From: CAYTGR01 sp964437445 | GTDB lineage: Bacteria > Chloroflexota > Anaerolineae > B4-G1 > SLSP01 | Assembly (NCBI GenBank): GCA_964437445.1 | Contig: CAYTGR010000022.1 | Coordinates: 8,344 to 72,343, forward strand | DNA length: 64,000 nucleotides | Direction: 5' to 3' | Shown here: piece after piece, positions 42,018-50,922 of the stretch | Numbering within the stretch: the first letter of the stretch is position 1 | Layout of the letters: the number at the start of each line of letters is the position of its first letter | The notes under the pieces: generated by a model | What the model saw: only the letters and a program-made list of their open reading frames with translations | Told to the model about the DNA's origin: nothing | The model's database searches: none | Translations under genes and position numbers: made by a program

Positions 42018-43715
42018 CTAACCGGAGACCACCTTGGGCTGGGCCCCCAGTTGGGTGACGGCGCGCTGCACCAAATCGTCAGCCAGTGGGTCATTCGGCG
42101 GCTCTTCAGGAGGCGTGAGCGGCACGGCCGGGCGGGACGCCGGGACTGGGGGCGGGGTCCACTCTTTCTCCAGCACACAGCGTACCCGGATAGGCTGCCT
42201 GAATTTGCGGGCCAGGGCCTCTTCCAGCGCGCGCCGGTTAGCTTCGTCGTTGACTTTATCGCGGTGGAAGGGGTATTTAAAGCCGATGACCAGGACGCCA
42301 TCGCTCTCCATACCCAGTGGCCGGGCATCGCGCAGCAAGGCCGCCAGGTTGACCGGTTGGACGGTAGCAACAATGTCACGCCAGCCTTTGAGGATATCCT
42401 CTACCGGCAGTGTCCCGCTGCCGGTGGCCGGAGGCGGGGCGGTTGGGGCTACCGGAGGGGGGGCGACCGGCTGTTTCGCCGGCGCGGGGGGAGGGGGCGG
42501 CTGGCGGTCGGCAGCCGGGGCCCGCGCGGGGAGGCTGGCCGGGCGCGCCGTTTCAGCCGGCGGCCGCTGCTCCGGCGGGCGGGTGGAGGGCGTGACGGCC
42601 GGCGGGCGCTGGGGGGGTGGGGGGACCGGCGCTGCCGGGGATTGCTCCAGTGCTACTTCTACAAAGGCCAGTTCCAGCGGCAACTGGGGCTGCCAGCCGG
42701 TGCGGCTTTCCGCGGCTACCTGGCTGAAGCGGCGGACTGCTTCCACCAGACGATCGGGCTCCGCGCCGCGAGCCAGCTCTTGCAGCAGGGGCCGTTCTTC
42801 GGCGGTCGGATCGGTCCAGGTATCGCCGGCGCCCAGGCGCATCAGGAGCAGCCCGCGCAGCAGATCGGCGGTCTGGCGCGCCAGCTGACGGGGGTCGGCG
42901 CCGCCATCCACTGCCCGGTTGATGGTGTGCAGGCCGCCCTCCAGGTCGTGTGCCAGCCAGGCGCGGGCCAGCGCCTGCACGACGTCCCGCCGTTCCGCGC
43001 CGAGGATCTGGCGCACCATTTCGGCGGTCACTGTCCCCTCGGCGGCCAGCTGGTCCAGCAGGCTGAGCGCGTCGCGGAAGCTGCCAGTGGCGGCCCGGGC
43101 GATCAGGTCCAACGCTTCCGGCTCGGCCTGGATGCCCTCGGTGCGGGCAATTTGCGCCATCCGCTCCACCAGCACGGTCAAAGGAATGCGGCGGAATTCA
43201 AACCGCTGGCAGCGCGAGAGCACCGTTGGCGGAATCTTGTGGGCTTCGGTGGTCGCCAGTACAAACAGCACATGCTCCGGCGGCTCCTCCAACGTTTTGA
43301 GCAGCGCGTTGAAGGCGGCGGTGGAGAGCATGTGGACTTCGTCAATCACGTAGACCTTCAGGCGGGCCTGAGCCGGACGGAAGCCGACCTTCTCCAGGAG
43401 CTCGCGCACGTTATCTACCCCGGTGTTGGAGGCCGCGTCAATTTCAATCAGATCCATCAGACGGCCCTCGTTGACCGCCCGGCAGATCTCGCAGGCGTTA
43501 CAGGGGCGTTCCTCCACCGGCGCTAAGCAGTTGACCGCTTTGGCCAGCAGGCGGGCGGTTGTCGTCTTGCCGGTGCCGCGCGGCCCGGCCAGCAGGTAGG
43601 CGTGATGGATGCGGCCCTGGCGCAGCGCGTTGCGCAGGGTGCGCACGATGTGCTCCTGGCCCATCACGTCGTCAAAGGTCTGCGGTCGCCATTTACGGTA
43701 GAGTGCCTGTCCCAT
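42018..43715 (-). CDS. dnaX: DNA polymerase III subunit gamma/tau
   Basis: 565 residues. AAA+ clamp-loader domain: Walker A GPRGTGKTT, zinc-binding CNACEIC region, Walker B VYVIDEVHML, Sensor 1 FVLATTE, SRC motif LSRCQRFEF. A Pro/Ala-rich linker (about 370-450) leads to a tau-like C-terminal domain (about 455-550). It loads the sliding clamp and ties polymerase to the helicase. GGGAGG 5 bases before ATG 43715 fixes the start. Confidence 0.96.
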   Translation of the reverse strand: MGQALYRKWRPQTFDDVMGQEHIVRTLRNALRQGRIHHAYLLAGPRGTGKTTTARLLAKAVNCLAPVEERPCNACEICRAVNEGRLMDLIEIDAASNTGVDNVRELLEKVGFRPAQARLKVYVIDEVHMLSTAAFNALLKTLEEPPEHVLFVLATTEAHKIPPTVLSRCQRFEFRRIPLTVLVERMAQIARTEGIQAEPEALDLIARAATGSFRDALSLLDQLAAEGTVTAEMVRQILGAERRDVVQALARAWLAHDLEGGLHTINRAVDGGADPRQLARQTADLLRGLLLMRLGAGDTWTDPTAEERPLLQELARGAEPDRLVEAVRRFSQVAAESRTGWQPQLPLELAFVEVALEQSPAAPVPPPPQRPPAVTPSTRPPEQRPPAETARPASLPARAPAADRQPPPPPAPAKQPVAPPPVAPTAPPPATGSGTLPVEDILKGWRDIVATVQPVNLAALLRDARPLGMESDGVLVIGFKYPFHRDKVNDEANRRALEEALARKFRQPIRVRCVLEKEWTPPPVPASRPAVPLTPPEEPPNDPLADDLVQRAVTQLGAQPKVVSG

Positions 43716-43770
43716 GTTGCCTCCCGGCAAGGGGATAGTCTATCACGGATGGGGAATGTGGCAAGCGGAC

Positions 43771-43803
43771 AAAAACTCCCGGAGCCAGGGGAGGCTCCGG
43801 GAG
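43771..43803 (-). terminator. Rho-independent terminator after slipin gene
   Basis: A perfect 11-bp stem (43776-43786 with 43793-43803) followed on the minus strand by TTTTT. It isolates the slipin gene from dnaX. Confidence 0.9.
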
Positions 43804-43825
43804 GGATACCTGCTCAGGCGTGGCG

Positions 43826-44623
43826 TTAGCGCTTTTCCTCAGCCTGTTCCAGGGCCTCAAACAGGCGCTGGAAGGCTTTGAGGAACTCAATCGGCATCGG
43901 GAAGATGATCGTGGAGTTCTTTTCCACGGCGATTTCGGTCAGCGTTTGCAGATAGCGCAGCTGGAGTGTGGCCGGGTTGGCGGAGATGACGTCGGCCGCC
44001 TGAGCCAGCTGTTGCGAGGCCTGGTACTCGCCTTCGGCGTGGATGATCTTGGCCCGCTTCTCGCGCTCGGCTTCGGCCTGCTTGGCCATGGCGCGCTGCA
44101 TGGTCTGCGGCAGCTCCACGTCCTTGACTTCTACGACGCCGACTTTGACGCCCCAGGGCTCGGTCTGTTCGTCAATGATCATTTGCAGCTGCTGATTGAC
44201 CTTCTCGCGGTGGGCCAGCAGTTCATCCAGTTCCGATTGGCCGATAACGTTCCGCAGTGTCGTCTGGGCGATCTGCCAGGTGGCGCGCCGGTAATCCTCT
44301 ACGTTGACGATGGCTCGTTCGGGGTCAATGACCCGGTAGAGGACCACGGCGTTGACCTTGACGGTCACGTTGTCGTGCGTGATACACTCCTGCGGGGGCA
44401 CGTCCATTGGGACGGTCCGCAGGTCCACTTTTACCATCCGGTCAATGAACGGGATGATGAAGAAGAGTCCCGGTCCCTTGGCGCCGACCAGGCGGCCTAA
44501 CCGGAAGATGACACCCCGCTCGTATTCCTGGACGACCCGGACTGCCGAAGCAAGCAGGACAAGGCCCAGGACGATAATCCCACCCAGAATACAAACTCCA
44601 ATGCTGATTGCTCCTTCCACCAT
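43826..44623 (-). CDS. slipin/stomatin-family SPFH protein
   Basis: 265 residues. One N-terminal membrane segment (about 5-28) and a Band-7/SPFH domain with the stomatin signature RVVQEYERGVIFRLGRLVGAKGPGLFFIIPFID, followed by a coiled coil with AKQAEAEREKRAKIIHAEGE and a short C-terminal tail. Members scaffold membrane microdomains and often pair with an NfeD protein; none is seen here. ATGs at 44626 and 44623 and GTG at 44620 compete after one AAAGGAGG site. Confidence 0.93.
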   Translation of the reverse strand: MVEGAISIGVCILGGIIVLGLVLLASAVRVVQEYERGVIFRLGRLVGAKGPGLFFIIPFIDRMVKVDLRTVPMDVPPQECITHDNVTVKVNAVVLYRVIDPERAIVNVEDYRRATWQIAQTTLRNVIGQSELDELLAHREKVNQQLQMIIDEQTEPWGVKVGVVEVKDVELPQTMQRAMAKQAEAEREKRAKIIHAEGEYQASQQLAQAADVISANPATLQLRYLQTLTEIAVEKNSTIIFPMPIEFLKAFQRLFEALEQAEEKR

Positions 44624-44714
44624 CATGCCTCCTTTCGCGAACTTGGACGTCAGCCTGGCGAGGCTGATAAAACTCTCAGCTCCATTATAGGAGCGAAGTT
44701 GCAGAAGGCAAGCC

Positions 44715-45521
44715 CTATCCCAGGGCCACATCCAGGATCATCATCACGGCGAAGCCGATCATGACGCCCAACGTCGCCAGGTGGGGATGTCCGCCCTGTT
44801 GCGATTCCGGGATCAGGTCCTCGGCGACGACGAAGATCATCGCGCCGGCGGCGAAGGCCAGCGCGTAAGGCAGGATGGGGCGGGCGACCAGGACGGCGGC
44901 GGCTCCTAAGACACCGGCGATGGGCTCCACAATCGCCGACAGCTGGCCGTACCAGAAGCTCCGGCCCGGTGACATCCCTTCCCGTCGCAACGGCATGGAA
45001 ACGGCCAGTCCTTCTGGGAAGTTCTGGATGCCGATCCCCAGCGCCAGCGCGACCGCGCCGGCCAGGCTGGCCGAGGGGAGGCCCGCCGCGACGGCGCCAA
45101 AGGCAACACCCACGGCTAAGCCTTCTGGGAAGTTGTGCAGGGTGATGGCTAAGACCAGCAGTGTGATGCGCTTCCAGGTGGTGTGCAGACCTTCGGCCTC
45201 GGTCTCGCCCCGGTGCAGGTGGGGCAGAACGCGGTCAATCCCACGCAGGAAGAAGCCGCCCAGCAGGAAGCCGATGGCCGGTGGCACCCATTCGGGCAGG
45301 GGCCCACCGGCCGACATTTCAATGGCCGGGGCCAGCAACGACCAGTAGCTGGCGGCGATCATCACGCCGGCGGCAAAGCCCAACATGGTATCCAGCAGCT
45401 TGCGGCTGACCTCGCGGGTGAGAAAGACGGTGCCGGCTCCCAGGGCGGTGACAAACCAGGTGAAGGTCGTCGCCAGCAGGGCTTGCAGGATGGGGTTAAG
45501 GCCGGCCATAGTTTGAAGCAT
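44715..45521 (-). CDS. ZIP-family metal transporter
   Basis: 268 residues, eight predicted helices. The metal-binding motifs HNFPEGLAVG (helix IV) and QNFPEGLAVS / GQLSAIVEPIAG (helix V) and a His/Glu loop (PHLHRGETEAEGLH) are present. It probably takes up zinc or another divalent metal. AAGGAGG 5 bases before ATG 45521 sets the start. Confidence 0.92.
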   Translation of the reverse strand: MLQTMAGLNPILQALLATTFTWFVTALGAGTVFLTREVSRKLLDTMLGFAAGVMIAASYWSLLAPAIEMSAGGPLPEWVPPAIGFLLGGFFLRGIDRVLPHLHRGETEAEGLHTTWKRITLLVLAITLHNFPEGLAVGVAFGAVAAGLPSASLAGAVALALGIGIQNFPEGLAVSMPLRREGMSPGRSFWYGQLSAIVEPIAGVLGAAAVLVARPILPYALAFAAGAMIFVVAEDLIPESQQGGHPHLATLGVMIGFAVMMILDVALG

Positions 45522-45561
45522 AGAACCTCCTTAAGAAAGTAGTTAAGAGTTGCAAGTTGAG

Positions 45562-45618
45562 TTGGTAGTCAGGCGCTTGAGCGCCGTCTGAGCCGCGCTG
45601 AAGCGCGGCACTACGAAC
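45562..45618. repeat. dispersed double-palindrome repeat, family A
   Basis: TTGGTAGTCAGGCGCTTGAGCGCC then GCCGCGCTGAAGCGCGGCACTAC; the cleanest full copy in the window. Confidence 0.85.
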
Positions 45619-45624
45619 CTATTT

Positions 45625-46356
45625 TCATCCTGCCGTTGGTGCACGCCGGTCATGGAGGGCGAACGGCAGGTAGAGCAGCAGGCAGACGATCAGGGCGACC
45701 CCTTCTATGGCCAGGATGTACCAGGGCCAGGGGCCCAGCAGGTCCAGGAGGCTGGCGGTTTCGGGCTTGTGCGCGATGAAGAGATAGTTACTGCCCAGCA
45801 GCCGGTTGACAAAGAAGATGATCAGCATGTAGAGATTGGCCCCGATGGCAACCCGTTTGAGCGATTGCCAGGTGGGGCGATACCCCTCCACTGCCGTCAT
45901 GTAGATGGCCGCGGTGACGATGGAGCCATGAGAGATCATCACCTGGAAGGCCCGGAAGTGGGGGAAGCCATAAATGCCGGCGTCAGGCGTCAGGAGGGCC
46001 TGGAGCGCGCCGCCGATTCCCAGGAAGTAGGCAAATTCGTAAATGGCATAGCTTTTAGTTATCAACATGATGGCGCTCAGGAAGACAAAGATGCTGCACA
46101 GGTGGAGCGGGAGGGTGGTCTGGACGCTCCACTGCCCGGTGGTGTAGTTCCAGAGATGCCAGAGCAGCTCGTCCACAATGAGCACGGTCGCCAGCCCCCA
46201 CCGGAACGCTCGGCGCGCGGCGGGGTTGGTGTTGCGCCGCAGGTAAAAGATCACCCAGAGATTGACCAGCGCCACGACACCTAAGGCGATCAAATGGGGC
46301 GGCCCAAACAAGATAAACGGTGCTCCGGTGTAGTCCTTCCCAAAAAACTCACCCAT
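45625..46356 (-). CDS. TIGR02206-type membrane protein (YwaF-like)
   Basis: 243 residues, about seven helices; opening FFGKDYTGAPFILFGPPHLIAL and LPLHLCSIFVFL and RLLGSNYLFI are characteristic of the TIGR02206 family, whose role is unknown. GAGGAG 7 bases upstream of ATG 46356. Confidence 0.85.
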   Translation of the reverse strand: MGEFFGKDYTGAPFILFGPPHLIALGVVALVNLWVIFYLRRNTNPAARRAFRWGLATVLIVDELLWHLWNYTTGQWSVQTTLPLHLCSIFVFLSAIMLITKSYAIYEFAYFLGIGGALQALLTPDAGIYGFPHFRAFQVMISHGSIVTAAIYMTAVEGYRPTWQSLKRVAIGANLYMLIIFFVNRLLGSNYLFIAHKPETASLLDLLGPWPWYILAIEGVALIVCLLLYLPFALHDRRAPTAG

Positions 46357-46373
46357 GATTTACTCCTCTGAGA

Positions 46374-46452
46374 TATAGAAACCAGTTAAGTAGTGAGCAG
46401 AGAGCAGGCGGTAGAAATTCCTGCTTCCTGCTCACTGCTCACATTTTCATCC
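46374..46452. repeat. GTGAGCAG-word repeat, close copy
   Basis: AGAAACCAGTTAAGTAGTGA...CTGCTCACTGCTCACATTTTC; third close copy of the family. Confidence 0.8.
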
Positions 46453-46457
46453 CCCTG

Positions 46458-47504
46458 CTACCAGCGCGCGTGGTGCTCCTCGGCAAAACCGATCAGGCCG
46501 TCCAGGTGGATCAATTCCCCGTCGTCGGTGCGCGCCGTACCGTGGTAACGGCCAAACATCTGGTGGACCTCGCTGGTGATCAGGAGCAAGTTGGTGGCCG
46601 CCGTGCGGTCGTAGAAAGGGACAAATTCCAGGTCCAGCCGGCCGTCGGGGGCGACCATGTGCCAGGGCTGCATGAAGTCCCCTGAACGATAGGTGAACTC
46701 CACCGCGCCCAATTTGTGGATGCGCCCCTCCAGGATCAGCGCGTTTTCGGTGGCCGCGGTGGTATCGCCAAAGCCATAGCCGAGGTTGAGCCCGACGCGC
46801 CGGCCGTCGGGCAGGAAGCCGGAGGCGCTCGCCCAGACCCAGAAGGAGCGGTATGCCCACACGCCGCGCCCCCAATCCAGGTTGCCCAGGCAGCTGTCGG
46901 GGCGTATTTCCCATCGCCGGCCCTGGTAGTTGATCCAGCCGGTAGCCGGGAGGCAGTTGAGCTTGCGGTTGTAATAGAACCGCCGGCCGGGGATCGGGAT
47001 CACGATGGTCATGGATTCGTGTTCCGGCGGCACGGCCAGGGTAAGCCCGGCTGCCAGGCCGTGGTCGCCGAATCCCGGCCAGGCCAGGTCAATTTGCCGG
47101 CCTTCCGCCGTGACGTCAAATTTCATGCGCGCCTGGCGATCGGCAAATGTGCTGATCCCGGCAGTGCTGTTGCGGGGCAACGTGATGCCACGGCCAAACG
47201 GGAGGGTCAGCGTCTGTTCTTCGTGGCGGCGGGCCTCAAAATCCACGACATAGGCGAAGACCTGCCCGGCGTAGCCCAGATCGGCGAGGGTGAAGGAGAA
47301 GTAGTGGGTGGGCGTGGTGAGGCCGTAATAGTCCCAGCGTTTGATGCGGAAGCGCTGCAACGGCCGCAGGGCGTAGAAGCGCGCGGCTTCCAGGTTGCAA
47401 TCCAGCAACGGCTGGCGAGCCCAGCCGACCTGGGCCAGCGCACCCTGGGAATTCAACAAGGGGGACGGTTCACGGATTTCATGTTGGTTCATAGAAGCGG
47501 TCAT
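46458..47504 (-). CDS. DUF2804 domain protein
   Basis: 348 residues, no signal peptide. Predicted all-beta DUF2804 domain over most of its length, with the family signature segments RIKRWDYYGLTTPTHYFSFTLADLGYAG and LGNLDWGRGVWAYRSFWVWASASG. Function unknown; a lipid- or hydroxysteroid-related beta-barrel has been guessed for relatives, which I cannot confirm. A weak ribosome site; ATG 47492 is an alternative start. Confidence 0.88.
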   Translation of the reverse strand: MTASMNQHEIREPSPLLNSQGALAQVGWARQPLLDCNLEAARFYALRPLQRFRIKRWDYYGLTTPTHYFSFTLADLGYAGQVFAYVVDFEARRHEEQTLTLPFGRGITLPRNSTAGISTFADRQARMKFDVTAEGRQIDLAWPGFGDHGLAAGLTLAVPPEHESMTIVIPIPGRRFYYNRKLNCLPATGWINYQGRRWEIRPDSCLGNLDWGRGVWAYRSFWVWASASGFLPDGRRVGLNLGYGFGDTTAATENALILEGRIHKLGAVEFTYRSGDFMQPWHMVAPDGRLDLEFVPFYDRTAATNLLLITSEVHQMFGRYHGTARTDDGELIHLDGLIGFAEEHHARW

Positions 47505-47590
47505 AGGCTCTCTCTGTATAAATGTGGTTTGCCAAAGATCGGGCTGGTGTAGACCTGACCCTTCTATCTTATCACAGAATTGGCGGGAGT

Positions 47591-47627
47591 AAAAAACGCG
47601 CCGGATAGCCATAAGCTACCCGGCGCG
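47591..47627 (-). terminator. Rho-independent terminator after recA
   Basis: CGCGCCGG (47597-47604) pairs with CCGGCGCG (47620-47627), extended inward, and is followed on the minus strand by TTTTTT. Confidence 0.93.
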
Positions 47628-47654
47628 CAGAACGATCATTCTGTTCCCGACGGA

Positions 47655-48710
47655 CTATTCGCCCAGATCGGTTTCTTCTTCCTCGCCACCTTCGCCCCCC
47701 AATGAAAGCGGGATATCTTTCATCTCTGCCAGCCGTTGGCGGACGGCCGCCTCTATCGCGTTGGCCGTTTCGGGGTGAGCTTTGAGGTAATCCTTGGCGT
47801 TTTCCCGGCCCTGGGCCAGCCGTTCGCCGCCGTAGAGGAAGAACGAGCCCCGTTTTTCCACAATCCCCAGTTCCGTGGCTACGTCCAGCATGTCACCGGC
47901 GCGGCTGATTCCTTCGCCGAACATGATGTCAAACTCGGCGGAGCGGAAGGGCGGCGCGACCTTGTTCTTGGTCACGCGGACCTGGGTGCGGTTGCCGACG
48001 ATCTCGCCCTGGACTTTGATGGCGGTCACGCGGCGCACGTCCAGGCGGACGGAGGCGTAGAATTTGAGCGCGCGGCCGCCACTGGTGGTTTCCGGCGAGC
48101 CGAACATCACGCCGATCTTTTCGCGCAGCTGGTTGGTGAAAACCATGGCTGTATTGCTCTGCTTGATCGCGCCGGAGAGCTTCCGCAGCGCCTGGCTCAT
48201 CAACCGGGCCTGCAGGCCAGGGTGGGAGTCGCCCATCTCGCCCTCAATTTCGGCCCGGGGGACCAGCGCCGCCACGGAATCTATCACCACAATGTCAACT
48301 GCGCCGCTGCGCACTAACACTTCGGCAATTTCCAGGGCCTGTTCACCGGTATCCGGCTGGGAAATGTAGAGGCTATCTACGTCTACCCCGCAGCGCGCGG
48401 CGTAGGTCGGATCCATGGCATGTTCCATATCAATAAAGGCTGCGACGCCGCCGCGCTTTTGCGCTTCGGCCACGACGTGCTGGCAGAGCGTGGTCTTGCC
48501 CGCGCCTTCCGGGCCGTAGATTTCGGTGATGCGTCCCCGGGGGATGCCCCCTACGCCCAAGGCGATGTCTAACGCTAAGGAGCCGGTGGGGATCACTTCA
48601 ATCCTGAGGTGGGTGGCCTCGCCCATGCGCATCAGCGCGCCGTCACCGAAGCGGCGCCGTACCTGCGCCACTGCCTGCTCTAACGATTTGGTCCGTCCGT
48701 CTTCTGGCAT
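47655..48710 (-). CDS. recA: recombinase RecA
   Basis: 351 residues. Walker A GPEGAGKTT, Walker B VVIDSVAAL, MAW-type loop region TNQLREKIGVMFGSPETTSGGRALKF, and an acidic C-terminal tail (GGEEEETDLGE). It forms the strand-exchange filament and triggers LexA cleavage. AGGAGG 6 bases before ATG 48710 sets the start; the longer Cys-rich frame is a translation of the upstream leader. A promoter with a likely SOS box lies at 48786-48813. Confidence 0.97.
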   Translation of the reverse strand: MPEDGRTKSLEQAVAQVRRRFGDGALMRMGEATHLRIEVIPTGSLALDIALGVGGIPRGRITEIYGPEGAGKTTLCQHVVAEAQKRGGVAAFIDMEHAMDPTYAARCGVDVDSLYISQPDTGEQALEIAEVLVRSGAVDIVVIDSVAALVPRAEIEGEMGDSHPGLQARLMSQALRKLSGAIKQSNTAMVFTNQLREKIGVMFGSPETTSGGRALKFYASVRLDVRRVTAIKVQGEIVGNRTQVRVTKNKVAPPFRSAEFDIMFGEGISRAGDMLDVATELGIVEKRGSFFLYGGERLAQGRENAKDYLKAHPETANAIEAAVRQRLAEMKDIPLSLGGEGGEEEETDLGE

Positions 48711-48721
48711 CGCATCCTCCT

Positions 48722-48764
48722 GATTACACGCTTTGCACTGATTACATGGATTGCACTGATTCAC
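48722..48764. repeat. TGATTACA word repeat in recA leader
   Basis: Two copies of an 18-base word (TGATTACAC..TTTGCAC and TGATTACAT..ATTGCAC) plus a third beginning TGATTCAC, in the 5' leader of recA mRNA. Confidence 0.7.
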
Positions 48765-48785
48765 TGGCTCAGTGTTTCAGTGATG

Positions 48786-48813
48786 AGTATAGCACAAAAG
48801 TTCTATTTGGCAA
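48786..48813 (-). promoter_or_regulatory. recA promoter with overlapping SOS-box candidate
   Basis: TTGCCA (48808-48813) and TATACT (48786-48791), 16-base spacer, on the minus strand. The spacer is filled by TAGAACTTTTGTGCTA (48790-48805), a 6+4+6 palindrome with one mismatch that resembles the GAAC-N4-GTTC type LexA sites of Gram-positive bacteria. Confidence 0.7.
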
Positions 48814-48816
48814 GCT

Positions 48817-50247
48817 TCAACGCGCTGTTTTCCGGGGGCGCCCGACCCGGCTGGATTTGGAAGGGGGCGCCGCCACCTGACCCCGATAAGGGGGGACCTC
48901 CAGCGCAAAAATGGTGCAGCGGCTGGTATCTAACAGCCGGGTGCGCAATTTGGCGTCCAGGTCTGCCACCTGGAGGGCCGTGGTGATGAGGGTGGGTTGG
49001 CGGGCCACGTAGCGGTAGTTGAACAACTGGTAGAGCTTTTCGCGCGCCCAGGGGGTCGCGTTCTCGGTCCCCAGGTCGTCCAGCACCAGGAACGGGGCCC
49101 GGCGGACCTCCTCAAAGCGTTTGTCATAGGAGACCGGGCTTTGGGGATTAAAAGCTGCGCGCAGGTGGTCCAGCAGATCGGGGACCACGACGAAGAGCGC
49201 TGTATGTCCCTCCCGGGTCCAGGCGTTGGCGATGCCGGCGGCCAGATGGGTCTTGCCGGAACCGTAAGGACCGATGAAGACCAGCCAGCCGGTGGGAGCG
49301 GCAGCATATTCGTGAGCCAGGGCCAGGGCGCGGCGCAGATTGTCGGTCTCCTCACGGGAGAGCTCCCCCTGCCGCAGGTCAAAGGTCTCCAATGTCATCC
49401 CGCTGTACAGGGAGAGAGTGTTCAGGTCCGATTCGGCCTGATCCACGCCCGCCTGACGGTAATCCGGTGCCAGCAGAGTGACGATATCCACCAGGTCGGG
49501 ATCGGCCAGGCGCGAACGCAGCCGGGGCTCCAGCTCTTCTAAGGCGCGGTTGGTGGTGATGACGGTGGGCAGGCGGTTCAGGTAGCGGTAGTTGAGCAGC
49601 TGGAAGAGTTTTTCCAGGGCCCAGGGGGTGCTCTGCTCGGTGCCCAAATCGTCCAAGATCAGCAGCGGTGCGGTGCGGATTTCGTCAAACCGCTCGGCGT
49701 AGGGTTCCTCGCTGGTCGGGGCGAAGGCGGCGCGCAGGTGGTCCAGCAGGTCAGGCACGGTGACGAAGAGGACCGGGAGGCCCCGATCCAGGCAGGTGTT
49801 GGCGATGGCGGCGGCCAGATGCGTTTTGCCGCAGCCGTAGCCACCCCGTATGACCAGCCACCCGCGCGGTTTGAGGGCGTAGGCGCGGGCGACGTCGTAG
49901 GCCCGACGGAGGTTGTCCTGGCGGTCCACGGGCAGGCCGTGTCCTTCCGGGCGGAAGTTCTCAAAGGTGAACCGTTCCAGTCCCTTGAGGTCGTTCACGG
50001 CGACGAGCGCCGCCGCGCGCCGTTGGCGCAGCTCGGCGGCCCGGCAGGCGCAAGGAAAGAGCTGCCCAAAATCGGGATGCCCTACCGGTACGTCTAACCG
50101 CACGTAGCCGAAGCCGTGGCAGACGGGACAATGGGGATCGCCCACCAGCCCTGGATCGGTGGCGGGGTCAGTGCTGGATGAGGTCGGCGTACTCGCCCTC
50201 AACGTAACGTCGGCGATCTGTCTCGCGATCTCCCCTACGGATTTCAT
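48817..50247 (-). CDS. tandem AAA+ helicase-loader-like protein (two DnaC/DnaI domains)
   Basis: 476 residues. A short Cys motif (CPVC at 40-43, CAC at 66-68) is followed by two DnaC/IstB-like AAA+ domains. First: Walker A GGYGCGKTH (135-143), Walker B LLILDDLG (195-202), sensor ITTN (230-233), Arg246. Second: Walker A GPYGSGKTH (326-334), Walker B FLVLDDLG (386-393), ITTA (421-424), Arg438. Both ATP sites look intact, while the second sensor Asn is Ala. Normal loaders have one such domain. GAGG 6 bases before ATG 50247 supports the start, giving an 80-base overlap with the DnaD-domain gene. Likely role is loading the DnaB helicase. Confidence 0.85.
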   Translation of the reverse strand: MKSVGEIARQIADVTLRASTPTSSSTDPATDPGLVGDPHCPVCHGFGYVRLDVPVGHPDFGQLFPCACRAAELRQRRAAALVAVNDLKGLERFTFENFRPEGHGLPVDRQDNLRRAYDVARAYALKPRGWLVIRGGYGCGKTHLAAAIANTCLDRGLPVLFVTVPDLLDHLRAAFAPTSEEPYAERFDEIRTAPLLILDDLGTEQSTPWALEKLFQLLNYRYLNRLPTVITTNRALEELEPRLRSRLADPDLVDIVTLLAPDYRQAGVDQAESDLNTLSLYSGMTLETFDLRQGELSREETDNLRRALALAHEYAAAPTGWLVFIGPYGSGKTHLAAGIANAWTREGHTALFVVVPDLLDHLRAAFNPQSPVSYDKRFEEVRRAPFLVLDDLGTENATPWAREKLYQLFNYRYVARQPTLITTALQVADLDAKLRTRLLDTSRCTIFALEVPPYRGQVAAPPSKSSRVGRPRKTAR

Positions 50248-50863
50248 CTTTGCCCTCGGTGCGCCAGCGTTCTAAAATGGCGCGGATATATTTCCAGTTG
50301 CGTTTGTTGAGCCGGATGGCCTCGCGGAAGGCCTCTTCAATCCAATCGGGCGGATAGCTCCGTTCCGCCTCTTGAAGCTCCTCACCCAAGAGGGGGGTGA
50401 GGGGGCCAATGTTCTGTTCGTAGAGTGTGAAGATGTTGGGCCGTTCCGGCACCGCCGCCCGCGCCGGGCTGAGACCGCGCCGCAGCGCGTCCACGGCGGC
50501 CCGGCCGCGGGGGCTGTTGGCGAAATAGCGCTGCTCTACCACGCCGTCGCCGCGCTCCCAGCGGGCCTCCAGCAGCGTGCCACGGGTCACCGCGCGCGCC
50601 AGGGCCTCTTCAAGAGCGGATTCCCCGGCCGGGCCGAACGCGGTCTGCACGATCGGGTCGGACCAGAGCTCTGCGCGCGTCACCCACGGCGCGACAGCGC
50701 CTCGCAGCTGTGCCAGGCGGCGCAGGACCAGCAGCGTTACCTGGAGCTCGTGCAGGTCGTCTATCTGCGGGACAAGCTCGGTGAAGAGCTGGTCGGGCAG
50801 GCGCACGGTAGGTGCTTTACCTTCTGGAAAGCCGGCAAAGTGCTGCGGCAAGGGAGCCCTCAC
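50168..50863 (-). CDS. DnaD-domain replication protein
   Basis: 231 residues. A winged-helix-like N-terminal part (about 20-110) precedes a DnaD/DnaB_2 domain (about 145-210): IFTLYEQNIGPLTPLLGEELQEAERSYP then EAIRLNKRNWKYIRAILERW. In Firmicutes such proteins help load the helicase at the origin or restart forks. It lies directly between the replicative helicase gene and the loader-like gene and overlaps the latter by 80 bases, so the three should act together. Confidence 0.85.
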   Translation of the reverse strand: MRAPLPQHFAGFPEGKAPTVRLPDQLFTELVPQIDDLHELQVTLLVLRRLAQLRGAVAPWVTRAELWSDPIVQTAFGPAGESALEEALARAVTRGTLLEARWERGDGVVEQRYFANSPRGRAAVDALRRGLSPARAAVPERPNIFTLYEQNIGPLTPLLGEELQEAERSYPPDWIEEAFREAIRLNKRNWKYIRAILERWRTEGKDEIRRGDRETDRRRYVEGEYADLIQH

Positions 50864-50922
50864 TTGACACGTATTGCGTATTGCGTGTTGCGTATGGCGT
50901 GGAGCGGGTAGCCCATCTTACC

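Noticed and set aside
42051..43526. 491-codon open frame antisense to dnaX
   Set aside because: Shadow of a certain gene in high-GC DNA; translated product has no domain character.
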